DNA of 64,000 bases from Candidatus Undinarchaeales archaeon (GCA_030753015.1 JASMDC010000010.1:32099-96098), one strand, 5' to 3'. Positions 1 through 9,956 are shown, counted from the stretch's first letter. A program made the numbers and translations. The notes: generated by a model from the sequence alone, not told the origin.

Positions 1-3000
1 TCCCGTGGGTTCGGCGATGCGCTGGCCATCGGACATCAGGCACGGCCGGACATCTTCGCCCTGGACATACGCAAGCCACGACCGCTCTACGAGGACGTGG
101 TCGAGCTGGACGGGCGTATGGCCGCTGACGGTACGGAGCTCGCCCCCCTGGACCCCGAACAGGTCGAGCGGGAGCTGCGGGGTGTCCTCGACCGGGGTGT
201 CCGGTCCTTGGCGGTGGTCCTGCTCAACAGCTACCGCGACGACGCCCACGAACGGACGGTCGGCCAGGTGGCCCGCAGGCTCGGATTCGAGCAGGTGTCC
301 CTCTCCTCGGCCACAATGCGGGTCCAGAAGATGGTGGGCCGGGGCGATACCACCGTCGTCGACGCTTACCTCAATCCCGTGCTGCGTCGGTACGTAGAGC
401 GGGTGCGACGGGACACCGGTGACGTCCCGCTACGGTTCATGCGCTCCAGCGGGGGCCTGGTGGACGCCGGGAGCTTCACCGGCAAGGACGCGATCATCTC
501 GGGACCCGCAGGTGGTGTGATCGCAGCTTCCCAGGTCGCTGTGTCCTTGGGCATCGAGCGGGTCATCGGGTTCGACATGGGCGGTACTTCCACCGACGTC
601 TCCCGATACGAGGGGGGCCGGTGCGAGAAGGTGTACGAGACAGAGACCGCGGGGGTACGCATCCACGCGCCCATGGTGAACGTTGTGACAGTGGCGGCGG
701 GCGGCGGGTCCGTCCTGCACTTCGACGGTACGCGCCTGTCGGTGGGCCCCGATAGCGCCGGCGCCGATCCTGGACCGACCTGCTACCGCAACGGGGGGCC
801 ACTCACCGTGACGGACGCCAACCTCATGCTCGGCCGCATCCTCCCCCACCACTTCCCTATGGTGTTCGGCCCGGGGCACGACATGCCCCTCGATCCGGAC
901 ATCGTCCGCAAGCAGTTCGCCGAGCGCGCCGAGGAGGTCCATCGGGCCACGGGGCGTCGGATGAGCCCCGAGGAGGTGGCCGAGGGGTACCTACGCATCG
1001 CCAACGAGAACATGGTGCGACCCATCAAGTCCATCTCGGTGGCCAAGGGGTTCGATCCCCGTGACCACGTGCTCATGTGCTTCGGCGGCGCCGGGGCGCA
1101 GCACGCCTGTGCGATCGCCCGCGAGCTGGGGATGGACCGGATCGTGCTCCACCCGCTGGCGGGGGTACTCTCGGCCTACGGGATGCTCCTGGCGGACGTG
1201 CTCCACGAGGACGCGAGGGCCGTGCTCCTCCCCTTGGAGGACGCTTCGGCCCAGGCCATTGAGGAGGCCTTCGCGGACATGGAGCTGGTGCTCACCGAAC
1301 GCGTGGCGGCCGACGGCATCAGACCGGACTGGACCACGATCCGGCGGTTCGCCGACGTTCGTCCCCGGGGCGCCGACACCAGCGAGACCGTACCCTACGA
1401 CGGGATCGACGCGTGTCGGGATACCTTCTCCGCTGCCTATCGGCGCCACTACAGCTTCGAGCCACCGGTCGACCGGCTCGAGCTGGTCACCCTCCGGGTG
1501 GAAGCGGTGGGTGAGCGGCCCAAGCCCGCTGAGCCCGAGAGAGAACAGGTCCGCCGTGAGCTGGGACCGGACGACGCGCTTGAGGTCGCTCGCTCCTGCT
1601 TCCGGGGCATCTGGTATGACGCGCCCGTCTACCGGCGGGACGACCTGCGGCCCGGCGACACGCTCCACGGCCCGGCCATCATGGTGGAGGACACGTCGAC
1701 CATCGTCGTGGAACCCGACTTCGCGGCATCGGTGAACGCCCGGGGACACGTTGAGCTGTACCAGGTGGAACGCCCCCCGCGCGGAGAGGAGGGGACTGCG
1801 TGCGATCCGGTGCTCTTGGAGGTGTTCTCCAACCTGTTCGCCTCGGCAGCGGAGCAGATGGGGAGCGCGCTCCAGCGGACGGCCCACTCGGTGAACATCA
1901 AGGAGCGGCTAGACTTCTCCTGCGCGGTGTTCGACGCAGAGGGAGGGATGGTAGCCAGCGCCCACCACATCCCCGTCCACCTGGGGGCCATGGGCGCGTC
2001 CGTGCGTAACGTGCTGGCGGCCGTTGGCACCACTATGGGGCCGGGTGACGTGTACGTCACCAACGATCCCTTCCACGGTGGCTCGCACCTCCCGGACGTC
2101 ACGGTGGTCACGCCCGTGTTCGCCGGGAACGGGCAGCTACTCTTCCTCGTGGCCAGCCGGGGACATCACGCGGACATCGGAGGGACGACTCCCGGATCCA
2201 TGCCGCCGGACGCTACCTGCCTGGAGCACGAGGGCGTGGTCATCGAGTGCTTCCGACTCGTGGCCGAGGGACGGTTCGACGAGGAGGGCATCACCGGGCT
2301 CCTTTCGTCGGGGCCGTACCCTGCACGCAACCTCCGCGAGCGCCTGTCCGACCTCAGGGCACAGGTGGCGGCGAACGCAACGGGTGTACGTGAACTGCAG
2401 CGCCTGGTGGCCGACCACGGGCTGGGGACGGTCCAGGCCTACATGGGCCACGTGCTCGCCCACGCTGACCAGGTCATGCGACGCGCCATCGGCAGGCTCC
2501 CTGACGGCGCGCATACCGCTACGGACCGGCTCGATGATGGCACTGTGCTACACGTGACCGTCACAGTCGACGGTGACGAGGCGGTAGTGGACTTCGATGG
2601 GACCGGGCCACAGCATCCGGGTAACCTCAACGCACCGCCGGCAGTGGCGATGGCCGCGGTGCTCTACGTGTTCCGCACCCTGGTGGACGAGGATGTACCT
2701 CTCAACGAGGGATGCCTGCGCCCGCTGTCGGTCCGCATCCCCGAGGAGTGCGTGCTCAATCCCCGACCGGGGGCGGCGGTGGCCGGCGGGAACGTGGAGA
2801 CCTCCCAGCGCGTGGTGGACGTGCTCTATCGGGCGCTTGGGACCGTGGCGGCCAGCCAGGGCACCATGAACAACCTCACCTTCGGCCCCGAGGACGGTGA
2901 GTACGGCTACTACGAGACCATCGCCGGCGGAGCGGGGGCCGGACCCGGGTTCAACGGTGCCAGCGCGGTCCACACCCATATGACCAACACGCGCATCACT

Positions 3001-3339
3001 GATCCCGAGGTGCTGGAGCAGCGGTATCCCGAGGTACGTGTGGAGGCGTTCTCCATCCGCCGGGGATCGGGGGGCGGTGGGCGGTACCGGGGCGGCGACG
3101 GAGTCGTCCGAAGGCTGCGGTTCCTGGTGCCATGTCGTGTGTCCATCCTCTCCGAGCGTCGACAGGTCGCGCCCTACGGGCTCGCAGGCGGCGGGGACGG
3201 TGCCACCGGAGAGAACCTCCTGATCCGTGCGGACGGCACCGAGGAGCGGCTCGGCGGCCGGGCCAGCGTATCGGTCTCGCTCGGCGACCAACTGGTGGTA
3301 AGGACGCCGGGTGGCGGCGGTTGGGGCGTAACGATTTAA
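1..3339 (+). CDS. Hydantoinase A/B (5-oxoprolinase-type) fusion, 5'-truncated by window edge
   Basis: ATP-dependent hydantoinase/oxoprolinase family enzyme that opens cyclic amides such as 5-oxoproline or hydantoins. The frame is open from base 1, so the true start lies outside the window; about 1112 codons are visible. The first part is HyuA-like, with the actin-fold signature DMGGTSTDV near nt 575-600 and a preceding GPAGG. A HyuB-like half follows from about nt 1800 ([17 protein letters not shown]) and ends in the characteristic GGGGWG tail. Having both halves in one chain matches the 5-oxoprolinase arrangement, but substrate cannot be read from sequence. A small cupin begins 24 nt downstream and is probably co-transcribed. 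Confidence 0.9.
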   Translation, partial: SRGFGDALAIGHQARPDIFALDIRKPRPLYEDVVELDGRMAADGTELAPLDPEQVERELRGVLDRGVRSLAVVLLNSYRDDAHERTVGQVARRLGFEQVSLSSATMRVQKMVGRGDTTVVDAYLNPVLRRYVERVRRDTGDVPLRFMRSSGGLVDAGSFTGKDAIISGPAGGVIAASQVAVSLGIERVIGFDMGGTSTDVSRYEGGRCEKVYETETAGVRIHAPMVNVVTVAAGGGSVLHFDGTRLSVGPDSAGADPGPTCYRNGGPLTVTDANLMLGRILPHHFPMVFGPGHDMPLDPDIVRKQFAERAEEVHRATGRRMSPEEVAEGYLRIANENMVRPIKSISVAKGFDPRDHVLMCFGGAGAQHACAIARELGMDRIVLHPLAGVLSAYGMLLADVLHEDARAVLLPLEDASAQAIEEAFADMELVLTERVAADGIRPDWTTIRRFADVRPRGADTSETVPYDGIDACRDTFSAAYRRHYSFEPPVDRLELVTLRVEAVGERPKPAEPEREQVRRELGPDDALEVARSCFRGIWYDAPVYRRDDLRPGDTLHGPAIMVEDTSTIVVEPDFAASVNARGHVELYQVERPPRGEEGTACDPVLLEVFSNLFASAAEQMGSALQRTAHSVNIKERLDFSCAVFDAEGGMVASAHHIPVHLGAMGASVRNVLAAVGTTMGPGDVYVTNDPFHGGSHLPDVTVVTPVFAGNGQLLFLVASRGHHADIGGTTPGSMPPDATCLEHEGVVIECFRLVAEGRFDEEGITGLLSSGPYPARNLRERLSDLRAQVAANATGVRELQRLVADHGLGTVQAYMGHVLAHADQVMRRAIGRLPDGAHTATDRLDDGTVLHVTVTVDGDEAVVDFDGTGPQHPGNLNAPPAVAMAAVLYVFRTLVDEDVPLNEGCLRPLSVRIPEECVLNPRPGAAVAGGNVETSQRVVDVLYRALGTVAASQGTMNNLTFGPEDGEYGYYETIAGGAGAGPGFNGASAVHTHMTNTRITDPEVLEQRYPEVRVEAFSIRRGSGGGGRYRGGDGVVRRLRFLVPCRVSILSERRQVAPYGLAGGGDGATGENLLIRADGTEERLGGRASVSVSLGDQLVVRTPGGGGWGVTI

Positions 3340-3362
3340 TCCTCATCCCCCTCCTGACGCCC

Positions 3363-3629
3363 GTGGTCATCGAGATCCGCAAACCGGGTGAGGGCGAGCT
3401 CAAAGAGCTAGGCATCGACGTCTGGGGCACCTGGGAGTGCGCCGTGTCCGAGTTCTCCTGGGAGTACACCGACCGCGAGACCTGCTACCTCTTCGAGGGC
3501 GAGGTCACCGTCACGTCCGACGATGGAGCGGTCACCTTCGGCGCTGGCGACATTGTGGTGTTCCCCAAGGGTCTGAAGTGCACGTGGAAGGTCACCAAGC
3601 CCGTGCGGAAGAAGTTCAGGTTCGGTTGA
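3363..3629 (+). CDS. Small single-domain cupin (Cupin_3/DUF861 type)
   Basis: An 88-residue cupin. I chose the GTG at 3363 because the protein then starts VVIEIRKPG, as in the roughly 89-residue Thermotoga TM1112-type cupins, with the same WECAVSEFSW and ETCYLFEGEV blocks and the closing FPKGLKCTWKV. This family resembles the cupin of (S)-ureidoglycine aminohydrolase and EutQ, but the single-domain members have no settled function. It lies 24 nt after the hydantoinase A/B stop with no promoter in between, which suggests a joint role in ring-opening or ureide metabolism (inference). An upstream ATG at 3132 in this frame falls inside the hydantoinase gene and is rejected as the start. Confidence 0.85.
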   Translation: MVIEIRKPGEGELKELGIDVWGTWECAVSEFSWEYTDRETCYLFEGEVTVTSDDGAVTFGAGDIVVFPKGLKCTWKVTKPVRKKFRFG

Positions 3630-3657
3630 CGCTACCGCGCACGCGGCCCGTGAGGAC

Positions 3658-3665
3658 ATATAAAG
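3658..3665 (+). promoter_or_regulatory. TATA box for the GT-C glycosyltransferase
   Basis: ATATAAAG is centred about 28 nt before the ATG at 3690, so transcription should begin at or next to the start codon (leaderless mRNA). Confidence 0.7.
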
Positions 3666-3689
3666 CTTGGGCGCTCCCTGCGCCACGCC

Positions 3690-5270
3690 ATGCAGTCACT
3701 GGTGGCCTTAATCGCGCAGTTCAGGAGCAGTCATCTCGAGACCCTGCTGACCTCGGTCTGCCTCCTCCTTCTGCCTGTGCTGGTGCTCGCCGCCCGGCGC
3801 GAGCTAGCCACCTTGATCCCGCGTCGATCGAAACGCGAGATCGGGGCGCTCCTGCTCGTGCTGGCGGTGGCCCTGGCGCTGCGGGTCCATCCCATGGCCG
3901 ATCCCTTCCAACACCGTGTCTATTTCGATGAATGGGAATACATGGCCAACGCCCGGTCCATCCTCCTGGACGGACAGGCCTCGGTCTGTGTCCGGGGCAC
4001 CATCGAGCACTGTCTTCAGCCTGCCATATCGCCCAACAACAAGATAGGGTTCACGGTGCTCCAGGCGTTCGCGTTCTCGCTCGCGGGCATCTCCGAGCGC
4101 ACGGCCATGTATCTGACACTGGCCGCATCGGTCGCCTCGGTGGCCCTGGCCTGGCTCCTCGCCGCCACCCTGTTCCCTGGCGAACGGTGGTCGCCTCTAA
4201 CCGCCGCTGTGTTCCTGACGGTGCTCCCCCTACACATCAGGTACTCCACCTGCGCCGCCACGGAGTCTATGTCGCTCTTCTTCGGTGGCCTGGCCATGCT
4301 CGCGGGCCTGGCCGCCGCACATACACCTAGCAGGCGGACGCAGTACCTCGCCGCCGTGACCTTCATCCTCGCGGTGACCGTCCGGTACGAGAACGTGCTG
4401 CTCATCGTACCCCTCGCCCTGCTCCTCAGGAGGACGAGAGGAGCACGCGGACCGGCTGTGCTCACGGTGGTGCTTGTGTCGTCCTTCCTGCTCGCATACT
4501 TCTCATCGGTCAACGTGGACGACGCCACGCCCTTTACGACCTCGATCACCGTTCTTGCTCGGAGCGTGCGCGCCTCCGTCCCCCTGTGGCTCGGCAAGGA
4601 CCACCACCCCCTCCTCCTAACTGCGCTCGCGCTCATCGCCCTGTGGCAGGCGCCCCGAGACCGCTCACGCCTCCTTCTCCTGGCTTGGCTGGTGCCCTTC
4701 GTCATGCTCTATGCTCTCCACGACTGGCCCATGGATATCTGGGACCAGGACCGCCATATGCTCCAGGGGTACTTCCCCATCGTCCTGCTCGCGGCGGCCG
4801 GTGTGGACGCACTGAGGAAGTTCATGGGTGGGGGGAGCGACCGCTTCGTGGCCCTCGTGGCGCTTGTCATGGTGGCCAGCTCGCTCTCGCTCCTGACCTC
4901 CTGCCCCGGCCAGGGATGCAGGGACTACGTCGTTCGCGAGTTGGAGTTCGCCCTAGCGCATCGTGAGATCAGGCCGCAGTGCGTCATCGTTGCGCCGACA
5001 CCTGTGTTCATCAACTGGATATGGAAGCGCCGGGCCGTCTACTTCGAGCGCTTCGATGACGTGGACGACATCCTTGCAAGGGGCGAGTGCGCTATCCTCC
5101 ACGAGAACTTCTATTGTGATCCCGGAGAGCTTGGACCGGCAAAAGTGTACTGGCGGATCCCGGCGGTGTGCGATGCGTACCGTGAACGATACGACGTACG
5201 AACCATACTGGAGGACATCGACGGCCCCTATCCGATAAGGCTTTCGACCCTCTCGTCGAAGGGATCCTAA
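3690..5270 (+). CDS. GT-C fold membrane glycosyltransferase (ArnT/PMT-like)
   Basis: A 526-residue polytopic protein with about 10-12 hydrophobic segments. The first extracytoplasmic loop after TM2 carries FDEWEYMANA (about residues 74-83), the acidic D-E motif typical of GT39/GT83-type enzymes that use polyprenyl-phosphate sugars. An Arg/Tyr-rich loop (LPLHIRYSTCAATES) follows, and a soluble C-terminal stretch of about 120 residues closes the protein. It probably transfers a lipid-linked sugar to an acceptor outside the membrane, such as a lipid or surface protein; the acceptor is unknown. It is a monocistronic gene with its own TATA box. The class assignment is more secure than any substrate. 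Confidence 0.75.
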   Translation: MQSLVALIAQFRSSHLETLLTSVCLLLLPVLVLAARRELATLIPRRSKREIGALLLVLAVALALRVHPMADPFQHRVYFDEWEYMANARSILLDGQASVCVRGTIEHCLQPAISPNNKIGFTVLQAFAFSLAGISERTAMYLTLAASVASVALAWLLAATLFPGERWSPLTAAVFLTVLPLHIRYSTCAATESMSLFFGGLAMLAGLAAAHTPSRRTQYLAAVTFILAVTVRYENVLLIVPLALLLRRTRGARGPAVLTVVLVSSFLLAYFSSVNVDDATPFTTSITVLARSVRASVPLWLGKDHHPLLLTALALIALWQAPRDRSRLLLLAWLVPFVMLYALHDWPMDIWDQDRHMLQGYFPIVLLAAAGVDALRKFMGGGSDRFVALVALVMVASSLSLLTSCPGQGCRDYVVRELEFALAHREIRPQCVIVAPTPVFINWIWKRRAVYFERFDDVDDILARGECAILHENFYCDPGELGPAKVYWRIPAVCDAYRERYDVRTILEDIDGPYPIRLSTLSSKGS

Positions 5271-6199
5271 ACGCCCGCTGCCTCGATGAGGCGGACTATC
5301 ATATCCTCGTAACCGACGGCCATGATGTGGGCACCAGCTGCCTTGGTCTTGCGGATGTCGGCCAGCAGGTCGCCGAAGAACTCGAGGTTGATCGCATCGT
5401 AGGCCTGATGTTGCTGGTCACGGGTGAGGTTGCGGGCTGTGCGCAGCCGGTCCATGAGCTCCTCGGGGATGGACACGCCCGGTACGCAGGCATCGAACCC
5501 CTCAGCAGCGGCGAAGGAGCGCAGGGGGAGCAGGCCGATGAGGATTGGGATGGTGACACCCTTGTCGCGTGCCATATCCAGGAACCGGTCGACGGTCTCC
5601 ATGTCGAACACCGCCTGTGTCTGGGCGAACCGTGCGCCCGCAATCTGCTTGCGCACCAGCTTGAGGACCTCGGGCTCAAGGGGATCGGCGTTTGGATTGG
5701 CAGCAACGCCCACGAAGAGCCGGGGCGGCCCCTCGATGGGATTTCCCTCCAGATCGCACCCTTCCTCATCCATGCGGGAAATCATGTCCACGAGCTGGGT
5801 CGAGTCCAGGTCGTATACCGGCATGGTGCCCGGGAGGTCGCCCAGGGACGTGTGGTCGCCGGTGATGGCCAGGACGTTGCGCAGTCCCAGGGCCCATGCG
5901 CCCAGGAGGTCCGACTGGAGCGCCAGCCGGTTGCGGTCCGAGCACCGGAGGTGACATACCGTCTCGACCCCGGTCTCGCGTTCGATGATGTGGGACGCTG
6001 CGATGCTGCTCAGGCGCCCCATGGACTGGCAGTTGTCGGGGACGTTGCACGCCACAACCGAGCCTTTGACCTTCCTGGCCGCCTTGATGAGCCGGGCGAC
6101 GTCGGTGGAGCGAGCGGGCTCCAGCTCCCCTGTGAACGTGAACGTACCCTCGGCAAGGGCGACGGAGAGGGCGCTGTCCAGGGATTTCTCAGCGCTCAT
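5267..6199 (-). CDS. metF: Methylenetetrahydrofolate reductase
   Basis: A 310-residue TIM-barrel enzyme that reduces 5,10-methylene-tetrahydrofolate (or a pterin analogue) to the methyl form. Visible features are the early FTGELEPARS block, the CHLRCSDRNR segment and the nucleotide-region motif ITGDHTSLGDLPG, with FAQTQAVFD further on. The start at 6199 was chosen because its ATG overlaps the TGA of the upstream metV gene (ATGA) and the family begins at about this point; a longer reading frame to 6415 runs back inside metV and is not used. Coupled translation with metV indicates a stable MetF-MetV pair, as in Wood-Ljungdahl-type organisms. The product could feed the core methionine synthase at 51.5 kb. 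Confidence 0.92.
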   Translation of the reverse strand: MSAEKSLDSALSVALAEGTFTFTGELEPARSTDVARLIKAARKVKGSVVACNVPDNCQSMGRLSSIAASHIIERETGVETVCHLRCSDRNRLALQSDLLGAWALGLRNVLAITGDHTSLGDLPGTMPVYDLDSTQLVDMISRMDEEGCDLEGNPIEGPPRLFVGVAANPNADPLEPEVLKLVRKQIAGARFAQTQAVFDMETVDRFLDMARDKGVTIPILIGLLPLRSFAAAEGFDACVPGVSIPEELMDRLRTARNLTRDQQHQAYDAINLEFFGDLLADIRKTKAAGAHIMAVGYEDMIVRLIEAAGV

Positions 6200-6840
6200 A
6201 TGCCCTCGACCCCCGTGCGCGGGTGACGTTCGGACCGCCAATCCCGTGGTGGCTCCACACGCAACAGCTGTCCTGCACGTCCGAGCGCTGACAGCCGGCG
6301 CCAGATGAGCACCCAGACACAAGGAATTGCCTGTACATCGACCTCGCACATGCCGTCGACCTGGCCGCCGCAGGGGCCATTGAGCAAGCCCTTGGGACAC
6401 CGGGCCAGTGGGCAAAGCCCGGCCGTGCGGTCCACGAAGCAGTCACCGCAGGCATGACAGCCCTCGAGCACCGTATCCTCCTCCTCGCCCTTGTACCCGA
6501 TGAGCATGGTGTCCGCTGCCGGCAGGACTATGTGGTCGGGGAAAGCGGTCGCCAGTGCCTGGAGGCCTGCCCCACAGGCCGTCGAGAGGATGAGCTGGTG
6601 CTTGCCAGGCTCGAGGCGGTCCCCAACGAGAGCGAGATCGCACTGCCGGGGAACGGCGGTGACATCGATGGTGAGCTTGTCCTCGTCGGTGGTCAGTGAC
6701 TCGGCGAGGGCCTCGGCCTCCTTTGTGCCTCCGGTGCGGTGCACGGCGGTGCACGCGTTGCACGCGACGACAAGGACGGACGTGGCGTCACCAAGCATGT
6801 CCTTGAGCCTACGCTGTTCCTTGAGCCTGGTAAGGATCAT
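6196..6840 (-). CDS. metV: MetV-type zinc/iron-sulfur partner of MetF (MTHFR_C domain)
   Basis: A 214-residue protein of the MTHFR C-terminal family. The Cys pattern is plain: VACNAC near the N-terminus, STACGAG in the middle, then GCHACGDC and CPKGLLNGPCGG. In acetogens MetV binds MetF and is needed for methylene-THF reductase activity, probably for electron transfer (family knowledge). The ATG is placed about 30 nt downstream of a TTTAAATA box, so the mRNA is probably leaderless. The stop overlaps the metF start by the ATGA tetranucleotide. Its presence argues that this MetF takes electrons from a redox partner rather than directly from NADH (inference). Confidence 0.9.
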   Translation of the reverse strand: MILTRLKEQRRLKDMLGDATSVLVVACNACTAVHRTGGTKEAEALAESLTTDEDKLTIDVTAVPRQCDLALVGDRLEPGKHQLILSTACGAGLQALATAFPDHIVLPAADTMLIGYKGEEEDTVLEGCHACGDCFVDRTAGLCPLARCPKGLLNGPCGGQVDGMCEVDVQAIPCVWVLIWRRLSALGRAGQLLRVEPPRDWRSERHPRTGVEGI

Positions 6841-6867
6841 GGCCGCTATCCCGGAAGTCGTTGCAGG

Positions 6868-6875
6868 TATTTAAA
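6868..6875 (-). promoter_or_regulatory. TATA box for metV-metF
   Basis: TTTAAATA read on the minus strand, about 30 nt upstream of the metV ATG at 6840. This spacing implies a leaderless transcript. Confidence 0.65.
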
Positions 6876-6958
6876 GGTGTGGTCGCCGCAGGCCTGGCGC
6901 ACCCAAACCAATATAATCACTGACGTCCTCTAATTATCCACACCTGGTGATACCTCCC

Positions 6959-7687
6959 ATGCACACGGAGCCCATCGTTGTGGAAGGCAGGACCTACGCG
7001 GTCCGCATCCATCTTGAGAGCCGCCGCAACTGCCGTGTGTCCGTGGGGAAGCAGGGGGTGAGCATCCGGATGCCGCGGTGGATGCCCCGGGCAGACAAGG
7101 AGTGGCATCTAGTGGAGCTCCGGGCTTGGGCCGTCGAACGCATCACCAGGGAGCCCGAGCGGTTCGCCCCACGGCGCGGACGAGAGTACCACGACGGCCA
7201 CGTGCTGCGTGCGGCCGGTGAGGAGTACGTTGTCCGCCTCAACCTCGAGGAGCGGCGTACGTCCTCAGGCCGGATACGCGGGAACGAGCTACATCTACAC
7301 CACCCCTGGCGTCTCCCGACGGACGAGCTCAGAACGCGAAGCGCCACGGTGGTAAGCCGCCTGCTGGCGGACCGGCACCTACCCCGGGTGAGGGACCTCG
7401 TCGACCGGCTCAATCGGGAGCACTTCCAGGCGAAAGTGAACCAGGTCCGCCTCAAGCACCAGCGCTCCCGATGGGGCTCGTGTTCCTCACGTGGGAACAT
7501 CAACCTCTCCACCCGGCTCCTCATGGCGCCCCCGGACGTGCTGGAGTACGTCATAGTCCATGAGCTCGCCCATCTGAAGGTACGCAAGCACGATCGGAAG
7601 TTCTGGCAGCTCGTGGAGCGGGTGGTGCCCGACTACAAGGAGAAGGTCGCCTGGCTGCGCGAGCACGGACGCGAGTGCGACCTCTAA
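6959..7687 (+). CDS. YgjP-like metallopeptidase-domain protein (DUF45)
   Basis: A 242-residue protein with an M48/SprT-like zinc site: RWGSCSSRGNINLS followed by VIVHELAHL (HExxH near residue 201) and a later His in VRKHDRKFW. This is the YgjP/DUF45 family; some members have been linked to nucleotide pyrophosphatase activity, others are only predicted proteases. The ATG at 6959 is preferred over the in-frame GTG at 6947 because GGTGAT sits 8 nt upstream as a Shine-Dalgarno element and a TATA-like AATATAATC at 6910-6918 gives a short leader. It stands alone between divergent metV and convergent hef. Confidence 0.85.
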   Translation: MHTEPIVVEGRTYAVRIHLESRRNCRVSVGKQGVSIRMPRWMPRADKEWHLVELRAWAVERITREPERFAPRRGREYHDGHVLRAAGEEYVVRLNLEERRTSSGRIRGNELHLHHPWRLPTDELRTRSATVVSRLLADRHLPRVRDLVDRLNREHFQAKVNQVRLKHQRSRWGSCSSRGNINLSTRLLMAPPDVLEYVIVHELAHLKVRKHDRKFWQLVERVVPDYKEKVAWLREHGRECDL

Positions 7688-7693
7688 AGGGAC

Positions 7694-9598
7694 TTAGAGC
7701 ATAGCAATGCGGTCGGGGGACGGGCGGTACACCATCCCCTCGACAGACAGTCGCTCCACGGCCTTTGATAGCACGCCCTCGGGGATGCCCTTGCCCTCGG
7801 CGGCCGCGATGAGTTCGTCGAGCCCCACTTCACCACCATTTCGGTGGAGATGGATCATCACCCAATGAACAACACGGTTCATGGCGGGGCCCACCTGCTC
7901 GGGCTCCTCGCGCAAAGCGTCTGCAGGTCCCGATGGTGCGTCCCGTGCGGAGGGCCGTGTACCGCTCTTCAGCCGGAACCGTGCATCCCGCTCCCGCACG
8001 GTCCACCCAGGTGGCTCGGAGATGGGCGACCGCTCGAGCTTGAGGTCCAGTTCACCATACAGCCGGGAGACGATGCCCTTCATCCGGCGCTCCCGTCCCT
8101 GGCTGGCCCAGGCATACGCGACGTCCACCGTCCCTCGGCTGAGTAGGATGTCCACCGCGCCCGAGTGCTTCCGGCCGGTGCGGCCCCTTCGCTGGATGAG
8201 CCTGATCTCCGAGGGGATGGGCTCGTAGAACACCACCCGGTTCACAGCTGGGATGTCCAGTCCTTCCTCCGCGATGGACGTTGCGACCAGCACGTTGTGC
8301 TCGCCGGCAGCGAACTGTTGGATCCGCTCGGCCTGCTCGTTCTGAGATAGACCGGCGGAGCCCTCGCGGCTCGCCTGGCCAACGAAACGGATGGCGCGTG
8401 CACCGGGCACGTCTGCCAGGGCCTCGACGATGCGATCGACCGTGTCCCTGAACTGGGCGAACACGATGATGCGAGAGGCCGGTTCGTTTGCCAGCTCCTG
8501 CTCCACGAGACCTGCCAGCGCACCGAGCTTGGGATGGGGGATGTGCTCCCACCGCTTGGCCAGGGCCACGAGCTCCTTGAAGCGGGGGTCCTGGCAGAGG
8601 CGCTGTGCCGTCTTGGAGGTCTTGCGCCCCACCTCCCCAAGGAAGCGTACGAGCACCGTGATGTCCTGTGTGGTGAGCACCTCGAGTGCATGCATGAGCG
8701 ACATGGCCGTGGCCTGGAGCCCAAGCTGCCAGTACACGGGACCCGTCTCCCCCGCGGCCAGCCGCGCTTGGAGCTTGCGTCCCAGCTCCAGGATCTCGCC
8801 TTTGGTGACGCGGCCGTCCTTGCCGCGGGGCGGTCCGAGCACATCCAGCCGGCGAAGACGTACGATCACGTCATCCAGCAGTGAACGGATGAGGTCCGCC
8901 AAGTGCTCGTAGTGGCGAGGGAGGTCGACATGATGGTACCGTTTCTCAATAGACTGGATGTAGGGGGCCACGTCCTCGTCCTCGTCGGAGCGGAACTCTA
9001 TGGTCTCGATGGAAAGTGCGTCACACAGGTCCTGGATACGCTCACGGGTGCTGCCGGGGGATGCCGTCAGGCCCAGGACGCGAGGATCGGAGCAGGTCTC
9101 TATGTAGCGTCGGGCGATCTCGGTGTAGGCATAGCTGGCCCGGGCACGATGTGCCTCGTCGAACACGACCAGTACACAGTTGGAAAGGTCGTACCGACCG
9201 GTCCGTAGGTCATTGCGCACCGTCTGCGGTGTGGCGAAGACCACCCTGGACGCGTCCCACACGATACGACGGACCGCCTGGGGAACCCTGCCGGTGAGCA
9301 TACCAACGGCCTCCACGGGGACGTCACTGTTCAGGAACTGGGTGAAGGAGCGCCGGTGCTGGTCGACCAGGGGCACGGTGGGAGCGAGCACGAGCACTTT
9401 ACCCCATGGGTATTGATCGAGACGCTCCACGGCGACCATGAGGCTGATGACCGTTTTCCCAAGGGCGGTCGGGAGGATGACCAGCGTGTTGCCGTGCTTG
9501 CAGCTGGCCGTGATGCTGCGCTGGTAGAGCCGGTCCTCGATGGTGCCCCGCTTCAGCAGGCGGTGGTCAACGTATGCGGGCACCTCCTCGGCCTCCAT
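7694..9598 (-). CDS. hef: Hef/FANCM-type superfamily 2 helicase without nuclease domain
   Basis: A 634-residue helicase resembling the helicase half of archaeal Hef, which unwinds forks and branched DNA. The Walker A is PTALGKT (residues 43-49, Ala where most Hef proteins have Gly), the DEAH box is VVFDEAH (144-150), the motif III TAS is in LGLTASPGS, and motif VI is LIQRRGRTGR. The XPF/ERCC4 nuclease and HhH domains of full-length Hef are absent. The last roughly 60 residues (VVHWVMIHLHRNGG to the end) look like a winged helix instead. The ATG follows a TATA-like CTTAATAC at 9620-9627. The nuclease may be encoded elsewhere. Confidence 0.85.
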   Translation of the reverse strand: MEAEEVPAYVDHRLLKRGTIEDRLYQRSITASCKHGNTLVILPTALGKTVISLMVAVERLDQYPWGKVLVLAPTVPLVDQHRRSFTQFLNSDVPVEAVGMLTGRVPQAVRRIVWDASRVVFATPQTVRNDLRTGRYDLSNCVLVVFDEAHRARASYAYTEIARRYIETCSDPRVLGLTASPGSTRERIQDLCDALSIETIEFRSDEDEDVAPYIQSIEKRYHHVDLPRHYEHLADLIRSLLDDVIVRLRRLDVLGPPRGKDGRVTKGEILELGRKLQARLAAGETGPVYWQLGLQATAMSLMHALEVLTTQDITVLVRFLGEVGRKTSKTAQRLCQDPRFKELVALAKRWEHIPHPKLGALAGLVEQELANEPASRIIVFAQFRDTVDRIVEALADVPGARAIRFVGQASREGSAGLSQNEQAERIQQFAAGEHNVLVATSIAEEGLDIPAVNRVVFYEPIPSEIRLIQRRGRTGRKHSGAVDILLSRGTVDVAYAWASQGRERRMKGIVSRLYGELDLKLERSPISEPPGWTVRERDARFRLKSGTRPSARDAPSGPADALREEPEQVGPAMNRVVHWVMIHLHRNGGEVGLDELIAAAEGKGIPEGVLSKAVERLSVEGMVYRPSPDRIAML

Positions 9599-9668
9599 GG
9601 TTGACGGATGGTCATGTATGTATTAAGGTGTTATGGTGGGGCCGTGCCGCTATTCTGAGAAAGTAGTC

Positions 9669-9697
9669 ATAGCGGGGTCGTCCTGCGACCCCGCTAT
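9669..9697 (-). other. Perfect 12-bp GC-rich hairpin downstream of the histone gene
   Basis: ATAGCGGGGTCG and its exact reverse complement flank a 5-nt loop. It lies 27 nt past the histone stop codon and upstream of the helicase promoter. No T-tract follows, so it may be an mRNA 3'-end structure or processing site rather than a classical archaeal terminator. Confidence 0.6.
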
Positions 9698-9723
9698 CGA
9701 TACACCTGGTCCTATCGGGATTA

Positions 9724-9927
9724 TCAGGTCCGGAGGGCCAGCTTGATGTCCTTGGCCATAACGGTCTTGCGGCCGCTGTGCCGGGCGATCTGGTTCGCCT
9801 GGTCGGCGACCTCCATGGCATACTCCTCGAGGATCTCTTGCAGGGCCTGAACGCCGCTAACAGCGACGCGCTTGGCGCCAGCGTTCTTCATAAGGCGCGC
9901 AACGGCAGCGAAAGGCAGTTCTGACAT
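9724..9927 (-). CDS. Archaeal histone (HMf-type)
   Basis: A 67-residue single histone fold that packages DNA. The family landmarks are visible: SELPFAAVARLMKNAGAKRV (helix 1 and loop 1), VSGVQALQEILEEYAMEVAD (long central helix), and ARHSGRKTVMAKDIKLALR (loop 2 and helix 3). A longer reading frame to 10440 is spurious; the ATG at 9927 is preceded by a GGTGA Shine-Dalgarno element and a TTATAAAT box. The mRNA therefore has a leader of only a few nucleotides. A perfect hairpin lies after the stop. Confidence 0.96.
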   Translation of the reverse strand: MSELPFAAVARLMKNAGAKRVAVSGVQALQEILEEYAMEVADQANQIARHSGRKTVMAKDIKLALRT

Positions 9928-9956
9928 AATCTCACCGGCTTTCACAAACAGATTCC

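Noticed and set aside
4016-4705. Minus-strand frame opposite the glycosyltransferase
   Set aside because: Arg/Ser-rich shadow with no promoter; the plus-strand frame has coherent TM topology.
6200-6415. N-terminal extension of metF
   Set aside because: It lies inside metV in another frame and has no family match; the ATGA overlap marks the real start.
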